Assembly: GCA_017991555.1 (NCBI GenBank)
Contig: JAGOQM010000005.1
Location: forward strand, 132,229-196,228
Origin: Neisseriaceae bacterium
GTDB taxonomy: Bacteria; Pseudomonadota; Gammaproteobacteria; Burkholderiales; Neisseriaceae
Length of the DNA stretch: 64,000 nucleotides
Reading direction: 5' to 3'
Shown one piece after another: positions 27,343 to 35,497 of this stretch; the first letter of the stretch is position 1; every line of letters begins with the position of its first letter. The translations under genes were made by a program, and so were the position numbers. The notes beneath the pieces are model-generated. The model did no database searches and was not told the DNA's origin. It saw nothing but the letters and a program-made list of their open reading frames with translations.

Positions 27343-28716
27343 ATGAGTACACAGAAAAACGGCGAACAGCAGTTGAATCGCGTGTTAGAAGAACGACACA
27401 TTAACCTAATGGCGCTGGGTGCGGCCATTGGTGTGGGCCTCTTTTTGGGTTCGGCAACCGCCATCAATATGGCCGGTCCGGCCGTCATCATCGCCTATGG
27501 TTTGGGCGGCGCAGTGATTTTCTTTATGATGCGCGCCTTGGGCGAAATGGCCATTCATAATCCCGTAGCCGGCTCATTCAGCCGCTACGCCACCGACTAC
27601 TTAGGCCCTTTGCCTGGTTACATTACCGGTTGGAACTATTGGCTATTGTGGTTAATTACCTGTATGACCGAAATTGTGGCCGTGGGTGTGTACATGGGCT
27701 ATTGGTACCCAGACGTCCAACCTTGGGTGTGGGGCATGGCCGCCTTGGCCATCATGGGCTCGATTAACTTTATTGCAGTGCGGGCCTTTGGCGAGTTTGA
27801 ATTCTGGTTTGCCTTGATCAAGATCAGCGCCATTGTGCTGATGATCATCATGAGCTTGGGCATTATTTTGTTTGGCATTGGCAACGACGGCGTGGCCTTG
27901 GGCTTCAGCAATATGTGGACCCACGGTGGCTTCATGCCCAACGGCTGGGAAGGCGTGTTGCGCTCCCTCCAAATTGTGATGTTTGCCTATGTGGGCGTGG
28001 AAATGATTGGCTTGACCGCTGGTGAAGCCAAAAACCCAGAAAAATCTTTGGCCCGTGCCGTCGATTCAGTGTTCTGGCGCATTCTGATTTTCTACATCAT
28101 CTCCTTGACCATGATTATGTCGATTTACCCGTGGGATCAAATCACCTCTGACAAGAGCCCATTTGTGATGATTTTTGAACGCATGGGCATTCCAGCCGCT
28201 GCGGGCGTGATTAACTTTGTGGTGTTGACCGCCGCCTTGTCTTCTTGCAACAGTGGTATTTTCAGTACCGGCCGCATGTTGTTCAGCCTGGCGCAACAAA
28301 AACAGGCTTTGCCGATGTTTGACGGTTTGAACCGTAAAGGCATTCCTGGCGTGGCCATTTTGGCTTCGGTGTTGATCTTGGGCGCCAGCGTGTTGGCCAG
28401 TTACCAAGCGGCCGAAGACACCTTCTTGCTGTTGACCTCCGCCTCGACCTTCTGTGCGGTGTGGACGTGGTTGACCATTTTGATTTCGCAACTGCGTTTC
28501 CGTCGTCAGCTAAACCCACAAGAATTTAAAGTATTAAAGTACAAAGTGCCTTTGTACCCCCTGGGTTCTTACTTTGCGATCTTGTTCTTACTGACCGTGG
28601 TGGTGATGATTGCCTTCTCACCACAGTGGATTAGCCTGGTGTTGGGCCTGGTGTGGGTGGCATTCTTGGTGATGATGTATTACATCATGGGCTACCACAA
28701 GCGCGCCAAGCAATAA
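27343..28716 (+). CDS. Amino acid permease of the APC superfamily (ProY/AAT type)
   Basis: 457 residues from the ATG at 27343; a GTG at 27337 overlaps the GGAGAA site and is less likely. Twelve membrane segments. HINLMALGAAIGVGLFLGSA is the first helix with the AAT-family substrate loop, and MRALGEMAIHNPVAGSFSRYA and FAYVGVEMIGLTAGEAKNPEKS are strongly conserved in proline, GABA, histidine and aromatic permeases. The overall look is closest to ProY-type transporters. The actual substrate is not decidable from sequence alone. It is monocistronic. Confidence 0.85.
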   Translation: MSTQKNGEQQLNRVLEERHINLMALGAAIGVGLFLGSATAINMAGPAVIIAYGLGGAVIFFMMRALGEMAIHNPVAGSFSRYATDYLGPLPGYITGWNYWLLWLITCMTEIVAVGVYMGYWYPDVQPWVWGMAALAIMGSINFIAVRAFGEFEFWFALIKISAIVLMIIMSLGIILFGIGNDGVALGFSNMWTHGGFMPNGWEGVLRSLQIVMFAYVGVEMIGLTAGEAKNPEKSLARAVDSVFWRILIFYIISLTMIMSIYPWDQITSDKSPFVMIFERMGIPAAAGVINFVVLTAALSSCNSGIFSTGRMLFSLAQQKQALPMFDGLNRKGIPGVAILASVLILGASVLASYQAAEDTFLLLTSASTFCAVWTWLTILISQLRFRRQLNPQEFKVLKYKVPLYPLGSYFAILFLLTVVVMIAFSPQWISLVLGLVWVAFLVMMYYIMGYHKRAKQ

Positions 28717-28743
28717 GCCTAGCGCAGCGAACACAAACATTCT

Positions 28744-28767
28744 GGCGAGCCTTCGGGCTCGCTTTTT
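28744..28767 (+). terminator. Intrinsic terminator after the amino acid permease
   Basis: GGCGAGCC-TTCG-GGCTCGC, a UUCG-type tetraloop hairpin, followed by seven T. The next 230 bases to about 29000 hold no convincing gene. Confidence 0.85.
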
Positions 28768-29001
28768 TTGTGCCCCTATACCGGCTGGAGGTGACTGTGG
28801 CGACGACGCGACAACGCGGCTGTTGTTTTGGGAGGAGGCTGACAAAACCCGCCGATCGTTGCTTAAGTCGCTGGTTTGTATTGTTTTTTTGTTTTTTTGA
28901 GCAGGGTGGCGTGAGCGTTGTGGGTGGTGGCCACGCGCGTGGCCGTGTTCGTTTGTGTCGTATTCGAACTTGTTTGGCGTGATCAAACCGCCATATGTTC
29001 G

Positions 29002-29078
29002 TTTATGAACTTATTTGAAAATAAACTTTACTTTATGTTTGCGCTTTTGTTCGAATGGTGCCATAATGTGTTCATAAA
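29002..29078 (+). promoter_or_regulatory. Promoter of the 19-codon gene, flanked by a 9-bp inverted repeat
   Basis: TTGCGC at 29039-29044 and CATAAT at 29062-29067, 17 bases apart, fit a sigma-70 promoter. TTTATGAAC (29002-29010) and GTTCATAAA (29070-29078) are perfect inverted copies on either side. Additional GTTCG/CGAAC elements occur at about 28960-29055. The repeat suggests an operator pair with repression by looping. Confidence 0.5.
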
Positions 29079-29111
29079 TTACCTAGAACGTTATCCTTGA
29101 AAGGACTGACT

Positions 29112-29171
29112 ATGTTGAAAAAATTATTGAACGCCTACATTTATTTAATTGCCGGCTACCGCGAACATTAA
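29112..29171 (+). CDS. Possible small protein, 19 residues, free-standing transcript
   Basis: The frame encodes MLKKLLNAYIYLIAGYREH. GAAAGGA lies six bases before the ATG, a good promoter lies 45 bases upstream and a terminator 30 bases downstream, so the whole transcript would be about 160 bases with this frame as its only content. The peptide is a short amphipathic or hydrophobic helix with a basic start, similar in kind to bacterial membrane microproteins and type I toxins. I know no homologue. Alternatives are a small regulatory RNA or a leader peptide without a downstream gene, since the next gene is on the other strand. Confidence 0.5.
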   Translation: MLKKLLNAYIYLIAGYREH

Positions 29172-29200
29172 TCGGCCGGCTGTTTTCAGCCCGTTGTTTA

Positions 29201-29232
29201 AAAAAAGCCCACGTTGATCGTGGGCTTTTTTG
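29201..29232 (+). terminator. Intrinsic terminator after the 19-codon gene
   Basis: AAAAGCCCACG-TTGAT-CGTGGGCTTTT, perfect stem with A-run before and T-run after, so it could work in both directions. Confidence 0.85.
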
Positions 29233-29280
29233 TGGCTGTCGTGGTGTGAATGAAGGTGAATCGTGAACATCCCGCTGCCG

Positions 29281-29330
29281 TCAGGTGGGTCCAGCGTAGC
29301 CTACCCACTGGCCTTAGTGCTTCACATCAG
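29281..29330. repeat. Dispersed repeat, partial copy C
   Basis: AGGTGGGTCCAGCGTAGCC, TACCCACTGGCCTTAGTGCTT and a following CACATCAG match the central part of the repeat at 5171-5296. It lies next to the end of the patatin gene. Confidence 0.6.
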
Positions 29331-29359
29331 AAACAACCAAGGCTGGTGGGGCACGATGG

Positions 29360-30985
29360 TTACATTACGGCCGGTTCTGCTGCCTCAACTGTCGCTTCCA
29401 CTGCGTTGGCTACAGGGAGGGGGTCAGTGCTGATCGGCTTTACAGGCCCAACGTTCGGTTTGGCGTCGCGCGTACTGGTTTTTTTGGCCTCGGCTTCGGC
29501 CGCGGCCTGCGCTTCTTGCGTCACCAGCTGGGCGGCTAATGGCAGCTGAATGCGCTTGGGGCCGTTGCCTAAGGCTTGCATCAGGCGTTGATATTCTTTG
29601 GACTGGCTCAGCAAGGTCGCGCCGGCTGCCTTAAGCTGGTTGATGGCGTCGTTGGGCAAGTAGAGGTTGGTGGGAATGTTTAAAGCCTGCTCGCGCAGGT
29701 AGTCGTTGGGCAAATCTTTCAGCGCCAGGCTAATGTAATAAATCTCGACCGGCGGCGTGCCTTTAAGCTGGGCCTGACGCTGCTGCTCTTCTTTAAAGGT
29801 GTCGACCAATACGCGGAACTGACGTTCTGACTCCTGCGAATATTTATCAATGGGGATATTCACCAATGAATTCACCACCTGAGCCATGGTGGGGATGTTG
29901 GCGGTTTGGTCGATCTGTTGGCTGAGTTCATTTTGGGCGTTGACGTTGATGATGACGATGCTTTGGGCGGTGCCTTGATCCAATACATCGTATAAGTAGT
30001 CGCGGCTAAACAGGTTGGTCATGTCCAATAGCGAACGTAGGCCGAGGTTGTCGGTTAGGCCGCCATCAATCAGGTGAATATAGGGGCGCTTGTCGCTGTT
30101 GGCGTACTGGCGTAGGTCGCGGATCATTTCGCGTCGCGTTTGGGCGCGAAATAGGGTGGTTTTTTGCTGTTCAGCCTGCTCAAGCTGCTGTAGCATTTCG
30201 GGCACGTTTTTGTAGGTGCAATTGCCACCGTTATTGTTGAGGGTGAGGGGGGCAAACACCAAGGGCACCGAGCTTGAAGCGGCGACGGCGCGCGCTATGG
30301 GCATGTCGGCCAGGTCTAAACACATCAGGTCAAAAGCTTCTTGGGTGAAGTCGAGGCGGTTGCCGCTGGCCATGTCGGTGGCGCTGATGACGGTAAACGG
30401 GCCTTTACGGTCGCTGATCATCGACTGATAGGTTTTGCCTTTAAATAAGGCCTGATCTAGCTGTTCTTCCAGCAGGTCGCCGCGGCCAAACTCAGGAGAA
30501 GTCAGGCGCGACAGGTTGGGAATGGCAAACAGCTGGCGTTTTAAAATGCCCTGTAGGTTTTGCCGCAGGAAGTTTTTTTCAAAATAACCGAGCGTATCTG
30601 GGCCGTGGAGGCCAAAGTAGGCGGCCAAAATGGCGCCGCCGGAAATGCCAAAGACCAAATCGACTTCGTTAAACAGGGTGGTTTTTTTGTCGTCGAGGGT
30701 GATTTGGTTTTGGGCCATTTCTTCTAGTACGCCATAGCCTAAGGCGGCTGCACGAGTGCCGCCACCGGACAAGGTCATGATGACAAACAGCTTGTCGGAG
30801 GTGCGGTTGTTAAACGTCAGCTCATCGCGGCGTAAAATAGAATCGTAGAGCCGATAGCCTTCATCAAAGTTGGCTTCGGAAATGGTTTTGATTGGTTCGT
30901 AGCGGACGGAACCGCAGGCGGCCAGTACGGCGCAGCTGAGGGCCAATAGGCCGTGGCGGATGACGGTGGTTAAAGCAGGGCGCAT
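29360..30985 (-). CDS. Patatin-like phospholipase lipoprotein
   Basis: 541 residues with lipobox LAAC (Cys24). MTLSGGGTRAAALGYGVLEE is the oxyanion G-G-G-x-R motif, FGISGGAIL the nucleophile G-x-S-x-G (Ser in GISGG), and HLIDGGLTDNLGLRSLL contains the D-G-G of the Ser-Asp dyad. This is the patatin acyl-hydrolase fold. As a lipoprotein it would act at the envelope, perhaps on membrane phospholipids. The C-terminal 60 residues are Ala/Glu/Pro rich. It lies 28 bases after moeB on the same strand, but a functional tie to molybdenum is not evident. Confidence 0.88.
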   Translation of the reverse strand: MRPALTTVIRHGLLALSCAVLAACGSVRYEPIKTISEANFDEGYRLYDSILRRDELTFNNRTSDKLFVIMTLSGGGTRAAALGYGVLEEMAQNQITLDDKKTTLFNEVDLVFGISGGAILAAYFGLHGPDTLGYFEKNFLRQNLQGILKRQLFAIPNLSRLTSPEFGRGDLLEEQLDQALFKGKTYQSMISDRKGPFTVISATDMASGNRLDFTQEAFDLMCLDLADMPIARAVAASSSVPLVFAPLTLNNNGGNCTYKNVPEMLQQLEQAEQQKTTLFRAQTRREMIRDLRQYANSDKRPYIHLIDGGLTDNLGLRSLLDMTNLFSRDYLYDVLDQGTAQSIVIINVNAQNELSQQIDQTANIPTMAQVVNSLVNIPIDKYSQESERQFRVLVDTFKEEQQRQAQLKGTPPVEIYYISLALKDLPNDYLREQALNIPTNLYLPNDAINQLKAAGATLLSQSKEYQRLMQALGNGPKRIQLPLAAQLVTQEAQAAAEAEAKKTSTRDAKPNVGPVKPISTDPLPVANAVEATVEAAEPAVM

Positions 30986-31013
30986 TTAAGGGTCTTTCTG
31001 CAAAAATGACGGA

Positions 31014-31763
31014 TTAAGACGCGGTGGTACAGACACGGCAGTCAGGATTTTTGGCAAAATCGAGGGTTTGCCAGCTGCCGGCCAAAGCGTCATAGAGCAT
31101 GAGCTTGCCAACGGGGTTGTGGCCGATGCCCATGATTAATTTAAGTGCCTCAGCCGCCTGCATGCTGCCGATGACACCCACCAGCGGCGACAGCACGCCA
31201 AACAGGGCACAGGCGCCGTCGCTGGCGTCTTCGCCGTCAAACAAACAGGCGTAGCAAGGGCTGTCGGCCTGACGTGGGTCATAAACGCTGAGCTGGCCAT
31301 CAAAGCGCACCACGGCGCCCGAAACCAAAGGGGTGCGGGTGTGCACCGAGGCCTCGTTGAGGGCTTTGCGGGTGCTAAAATTGTCACAACAGTCTAAGAC
31401 CACATCGGCCTGCTGCATGTAATGACACAATGTTTCATAGTCTAAGCGCTGGTTCAATAATGTCAACTGAGTGCTGCTGTTGAGGGCCCGAACGCGGTTG
31501 GCCATGGCCTCGATCTTGGGCTGGCCCACGTCGCGTTCGCTGAAGGCGATTTGGCGTTGTAAATTACTGTCGTCAACCTCGTCAAAGTCGGCCAAAATCA
31601 AATGGCCAACGCCGGCGCCGGCCAAAAAAGGAATGGCGCAGGTGCCTAAGCCACCGCAGCCCACGACCAAGGCGGTGGCGTGTTGTAGTTTGGTTTGGCC
31701 TTCAATGCCAATTTCGTCGAGTAAAATGTGGCGGCTATAGCGTAACAGCGCGTGGTCTTCCAT
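31014..31763 (-). CDS. moeB: MoeB/ThiF-type E1-like adenylyltransferase
   Basis: 249 residues. The nucleotide loop VVGCGGLGTCAIPFLAGAGVG is followed by DFDEVDDSNLQRQ, the MoeB/ThiF adenylation motif, and VVLDCCDNFSTR. Two CxxC pairs (SPCYAC and DCRVC) form the structural zinc site. The enzyme adenylates the C-terminal Gly of MoaD or ThiS for sulfur transfer. With mog and modABC in the same window, MoeB is the better name, but ThiF cannot be excluded. There is no rhodanese domain. Confidence 0.85.
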   Translation of the reverse strand: MEDHALLRYSRHILLDEIGIEGQTKLQHATALVVGCGGLGTCAIPFLAGAGVGHLILADFDEVDDSNLQRQIAFSERDVGQPKIEAMANRVRALNSSTQLTLLNQRLDYETLCHYMQQADVVLDCCDNFSTRKALNEASVHTRTPLVSGAVVRFDGQLSVYDPRQADSPCYACLFDGEDASDGACALFGVLSPLVGVIGSMQAAEALKLIMGIGHNPVGKLMLYDALAGSWQTLDFAKNPDCRVCTTAS

Positions 31764-31958
31764 GAGGGCATACTTTAATAATCAACAAGGCCTTATTTAA
31801 GCAGAAAACGCTTGTGTTCGCCATGTTTGCCGGTTTTTTTCACGATTGAAGCCGCAAAATAGGCCAAAAGGTGAATAGACAAACGGGCCCGCACCCTTTA
31901 GCCTAAGCGCCAGTATTAAAATAATCATCATCCACGATAAGAATAAGGCAAAATAATC

Positions 31959-32690
31959 ATGAAAAAATGGCTTCTAGGCGCGCTTTTTGCGATGGCATTA
32001 CCCGTTTATGCGGCAGCAGACATCACCGTCGCCGTTGCCAGTAACGCACAGTATGTGTTTGGCGAACTGGCCCAGCACTACACCAAAAAAACCGGCCAAG
32101 TGGTGAAGGGCAGCTTTAATGCCTCGGGTAAGTTCACCACCCAAATCCGCAACGGCGCACCCTATGCGGTGTTTATGTCGGCCGACACACACTTCCCCGA
32201 CGTCTTGGCCAAAGACAAGTTGGTGTTAGAAGCCCCGAAAGAATACGCCCACGGTCAGCTAGTATTGTGGAGCACGCAAAAATTTGACGTCAGCAACTGG
32301 CGTGCGGCCTTGGCCAAAGGTGGCCATAAGTTGGCGATTGCCAACCCAGACACCGCCCCCTACGGCCGCGCCGCCAATCAGGTGTTGAAAGGCTTGGGCG
32401 TTGAAGGCAAAAACCAAATCGTTCAGGGCACCAATATTGGCCAAACCAGTCAGTACATTGAGTCTGGCGTGGTGAGTGCGGGCTTTACCGCCAAATCAGT
32501 GGTGTTGGCAGAAGGCATGAAAAATCGAGGTAAGTGGGTTGAAATTCCGGCCAATATGTACGATCCGATCGCCCAGAGCGTGGTGTTGCTCAAGCCAGAA
32601 GGTAAAGGGTTTTACGACTTCTTAACCACGACGGAAGCGCAGAACATCATGAAGAAATACGGCTACGGCAAACCAAACGTGAAAAAATAA
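31959..32690 (+). CDS. modA: Molybdate ABC transporter, periplasmic binding protein
   Basis: 243 residues with a signal peptide ending near PVYAAAD. TVAVASNAQYVFGELAQHY and FNASGKFTTQIRNGAPYAVFMSADTHFP are the oxyanion-binding elements of ModA-type proteins, and the C-terminal DFLTTTEAQNIMKKYGYG is typical. It delivers molybdate or tungstate to ModBC. The first gene of modABC. The 195-base gap upstream shows no molybdenum-cofactor riboswitch and no ModE palindrome that I can see. Confidence 0.93.
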   Translation: MKKWLLGALFAMALPVYAAADITVAVASNAQYVFGELAQHYTKKTGQVVKGSFNASGKFTTQIRNGAPYAVFMSADTHFPDVLAKDKLVLEAPKEYAHGQLVLWSTQKFDVSNWRAALAKGGHKLAIANPDTAPYGRAANQVLKGLGVEGKNQIVQGTNIGQTSQYIESGVVSAGFTAKSVVLAEGMKNRGKWVEIPANMYDPIAQSVVLLKPEGKGFYDFLTTTEAQNIMKKYGYGKPNVKK

Positions 32691-33368
32691 ATGAGTGATT
32701 TTGATTGGGCCCCGCTGTGGCTAACCTTTAAACTGGCCTTAACCACAGCGTGCTTTTTGTTGATTATTGGCGTGCCCATTGCCGGCTGGCTGGCGCACAG
32801 TAAAAATCGCGCTAAGTTTTTGGTCGAAACCTTGGTGACGCTGCCGCTGTTTTTACCGCCGTCGGTATTGGGCTTTTACCTGCTGCTGTTGCTTAGCCCT
32901 CAGCACGGCATCGGGGCGTTCTTGGCTGAGTACTTTGACATCACGCTGGTGTTTTCCTTCCCCGGCTTGGTGGTGGGGTCGATTATTTCCAGCATGCCGT
33001 TTATGGTGAACCCTTTGTATGCGGCCCTCAGTCAGTTTCCTACGGGTTTAAAAGAAGTGTCGTACGGCTTTGGCAAAAGCAAGCTGTACACGTTTTTTCG
33101 CATCGAGCTGATGGGGGTTAAGCCGGCCTTATTGACCGGCGGGCTGATGGCCTTTGCGCACACGATTGGCGAATTTGGTCTGGTGATGATGATTGGGGGC
33201 AACATTCCGGGTAAAACGCGGGTGGCGTCGATTGCCATTTACGACCAGGTGGAATTGTTGAATTACGCTGATGCCCACGTGTATGCGGGGGTGTTGTGCG
33301 CGGTGTCGTTTAGCGTGGTGTTGCTCATTCATTTGCTGCGCCGTCAGAGTTTAAAGGTATTGCCATGA
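32691..33368 (+). CDS. modB: Molybdate ABC transporter, permease
   Basis: 225 residues with five to six membrane helices. The coupling loop with EVSYGFGKSKLYTFFRIELMG and AFAHTIGEFGLVMMIGGNIPGKTRVAS is the conserved ModB inner-membrane signature. Its ATG follows the modA stop directly, and it overlaps modC by four bases (ATGA). Confidence 0.94.
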   Translation: MSDFDWAPLWLTFKLALTTACFLLIIGVPIAGWLAHSKNRAKFLVETLVTLPLFLPPSVLGFYLLLLLSPQHGIGAFLAEYFDITLVFSFPGLVVGSIISSMPFMVNPLYAALSQFPTGLKEVSYGFGKSKLYTFFRIELMGVKPALLTGGLMAFAHTIGEFGLVMMIGGNIPGKTRVASIAIYDQVELLNYADAHVYAGVLCAVSFSVVLLIHLLRRQSLKVLP

Positions 33369-34000
33369 TTGAACTGGCCTTAACAAAGCAGCGTCCAGAA
33401 TTCACCCTAACCGTGACCACCGATTTGGCCCCTGGCCTGACCCACGGTATTGTGGGGCCATCGGGCTCCGGCAAAACCACGCTGCTGCGGTTGATCGCTG
33501 GCTTTGAGCGGGTAGATGGCGGGCATCTGAGCGTGGCGGGGCAGGTGTGGGACGATGGCGGTGCTGTTTTTGTGCCGCCGCAACAGCGTCGCTGCGGCAT
33601 GGTGGGGCAAGACTATGCCCTGTTTCCACACCTTAACGTGTGGCAAAACATGACCTTTGCCGCGCCCAAAGACAGCCCGTTACTAGCAGAGTTAACGGCC
33701 TTATTGAAACTGGAAACGTTGTTGAAAAAACGCTCTGGTGCGCTGTCCGGTGGCCAGAAGCAGCGCGTGGCTTTAGCCCGTGCGCTGGCTTTTCAGCCCG
33801 ATGTGCTGATTTTAGATGAGGCGCTGAGCGCTCAAGATGAAGCCTTGCGTGAAGACATTCAGCAGTGGTTAAAAAATTATCAAAGACAGCATCAGTTAAC
33901 GGTGCTGTTGGTGAGTCATAATCGAGACGAGGTCGCGCTGTTGGCCGACACCGTACTCACACTGAATCATGGGCAAGTTGTTGTGCCAATGAATGCCTAG
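33365..34000 (+). CDS. modC: Molybdate ABC transporter, ATPase (short form without Mop domain)
   Basis: 211 residues. Walker A is GPSGSGKTTLLRLIAGF, the signature LSGGQKQRVALARALA, Walker B VLILDEALSAQDE, and the switch His is in VSHNRDEV. E. coli ModC is about 350 residues because it carries a C-terminal TOBE/Mop regulatory domain. This protein ends right after the ATPase domain, so direct feedback by bound molybdate is missing. Short forms are known in related bacteria. The stop is followed at once by a terminator, so this is not an obvious frameshift. Confidence 0.9.
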   Translation: MIELALTKQRPEFTLTVTTDLAPGLTHGIVGPSGSGKTTLLRLIAGFERVDGGHLSVAGQVWDDGGAVFVPPQQRRCGMVGQDYALFPHLNVWQNMTFAAPKDSPLLAELTALLKLETLLKKRSGALSGGQKQRVALARALAFQPDVLILDEALSAQDEALREDIQQWLKNYQRQHQLTVLLVSHNRDEVALLADTVLTLNHGQVVVPMNA

Positions 34001-34035
34001 CAATAGGTAGTGGATAGAGGCCTAGCCTCATTTAT

Positions 34036-34065
34036 GGGCGCCGTTTATAACGGCGCCCTTTTTTT
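34036..34065 (+). terminator. Intrinsic terminator of modABC
   Basis: GGGCGCCGTT-TAT-AACGGCGCCC stem followed by seven T. Confidence 0.9.
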
Positions 34066-34176
34066 GGCTGGGCCGAGGGTCAAGCTATATGGTGGTGATA
34101 AAAAACGGCTATGACGTCAAGGTCTTAGCCGTTTTGTTGTGGGCGTTTGTGTTATGATGCCACATCATTAAAATCC

Positions 34177-34782
34177 CTAGCGCAGCAAAGGGCGTAAGGG
34201 TTTTAACACATTATTCATCATCACGCTTTGCTTGCTGGCATTGGGGTGGATGCCATCGGCCTGAAAGGCACTCATGTCGGTTTCAAAGCCAGCCACCAGC
34301 AGCGGCAGCAGCGGCGTTTTGGTTTCTTTGGCGACGGTTTGGTAGACGCCATTGAACTGTTTGCGATAGGCGTTGCCGAAGTTAGGGGGCATGTCCATGC
34401 CCACCAGCAATACTTTGGCCTTGGCTTCTTGGCTTTGCTTGACCATTTGGCTGAGGTTGGCCTGCATTTGCGTCAGCGGCAGGCCGCGTAGGGCGTCGTT
34501 GCCACCCAAAGCGATGATGACCACGTTCGGTTGATGCTGTTTCAGCGCCGCCGCCAAACGGGTTTGGCCATCTTTGGTGGTGTTGCCAGATATGCTGGCG
34601 TTGATGATTTTATGCTGGGGCGCTAGCTGCTTATCCAGTAGGGCCACCCAGCCCGCTTCTCTTTTAATGCCGTAACCTGCCGACAGGCTGTCGCCCAACA
34701 CCAATACGGTGGCGGCGGACAACGTGCTCAGTGGCAGCGTGAGGTACAAACATACGGTCAATAGGCGTAATAGAAAGGTCAT
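34177..34782 (-). CDS. tesA: Periplasmic GDSL esterase/acyl-CoA thioesterase I
   Basis: 201 residues with a signal peptide (LLRLLTVCLYLTLPLSTLSA). VLVLGDSLSAGYG holds the nucleophile Ser, GGNDALRG the oxyanion Asn, and DGIHPNASKQ the Asp-His pair of the SGNH family. It hydrolyses acyl thioesters and esters in the periplasm. Its ATG (34782) is separated by one base from the divergent ybbA ATG (34784), so each promoter must lie within the other gene. Confidence 0.92.
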   Translation of the reverse strand: MTFLLRLLTVCLYLTLPLSTLSAATVLVLGDSLSAGYGIKREAGWVALLDKQLAPQHKIINASISGNTTKDGQTRLAAALKQHQPNVVIIALGGNDALRGLPLTQMQANLSQMVKQSQEAKAKVLLVGMDMPPNFGNAYRKQFNGVYQTVAKETKTPLLPLLVAGFETDMSAFQADGIHPNASKQSVMMNNVLKPLRPLLR

Positions 34783-34783
34783 T

Positions 34784-35497
34784 ATGACGTTAAATCCTTT
34801 GTTGTCGGTTAGCCAGCTTACCCAAGTCGTCCATCACCTTAGTCAACCCTTAACCATTTTTCGAGATCTGTCTTTTGCCGTGTCGGCGCAAGAAACGGTG
34901 GCGATTGTGGGGGCATCTGGATCGGGTAAGTCTACCTTGCTGTCGATGATTTCTGGTTTAGAAACCGCGACTTCCGGTAGCGTAACACTATTGGGCCATG
35001 AGTTAAACCGTTTAGATGAGGATCAACGCGCTAAAGTTCGGCTCGACCACGTTGGCTTTGTGTTTCAGAACTTTCAGCTGATGCCCACCTTAACCGCCTT
35101 AGAAAACGTGATGTTGCCGTTAGAGTTGGCCAAGGGGCCGCAGGCGGCCGAGCGCGCCAAAGCCATTTTGGCGCGGGTGGGCCTCAGCCATAGGCTGCAC
35201 CACTACCCCAAATACCTGTCTGGCGGTGAGCAACAGCGGGTGGCGATTGCGCGCGCCTTCGTGAATCAGCCCAAGGTGCTGTTTGCGGACGAACCGACCG
35301 GCAGCCTTGACCCCAAAACCGCCGTGGCGGTGATGGACTTGTTATTTGAACTAAACCAAGAGCAGGGCACGGTGTTGATTTTGGTGACCCACGACATGGG
35401 CCTGGCCCAGCGCTGTGGCCGCACCTTGGTGTTGAGCGACAGCGGCCTGGAGGAAGAGCAAGCGGGCAACGTGGTGCTGGAGGGCAGCCATGTTTGA
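34784..35497 (+). CDS. ybbA: ABC transporter ATP-binding protein YbbA
   Basis: 237 residues from the ATG at 34784, which has AAAGG seven bases before it. Walker A is GASGSGKSTLL, the signature is YLSGGEQQRVAIARAFV, Walker B is VLFADEPTGSLD. The type is LolD/MacB-like. The order tesA, ybbA, ybbP is the same as in E. coli. The pair probably forms an ABC exporter or mechanotransmission complex acting on envelope components, with the substrate unknown. It overlaps ybbP by eight bases. Confidence 0.93.
   Translation: MTLNPLLSVSQLTQVVHHLSQPLTIFRDLSFAVSAQETVAIVGASGSGKSTLLSMISGLETATSGSVTLLGHELNRLDEDQRAKVRLDHVGFVFQNFQLMPTLTALENVMLPLELAKGPQAAERAKAILARVGLSHRLHHYPKYLSGGEQQRVAIARAFVNQPKVLFADEPTGSLDPKTAVAVMDLLFELNQEQGTVLILVTHDMGLAQRCGRTLVLSDSGLEEEQAGNVVLEGSHV

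Noticed and set aside
31764..31958. Molybdenum-cofactor riboswitch or ModE operator before modA
   Set aside because: Neither the Moco-element hairpins nor the ModE palindrome could be found.
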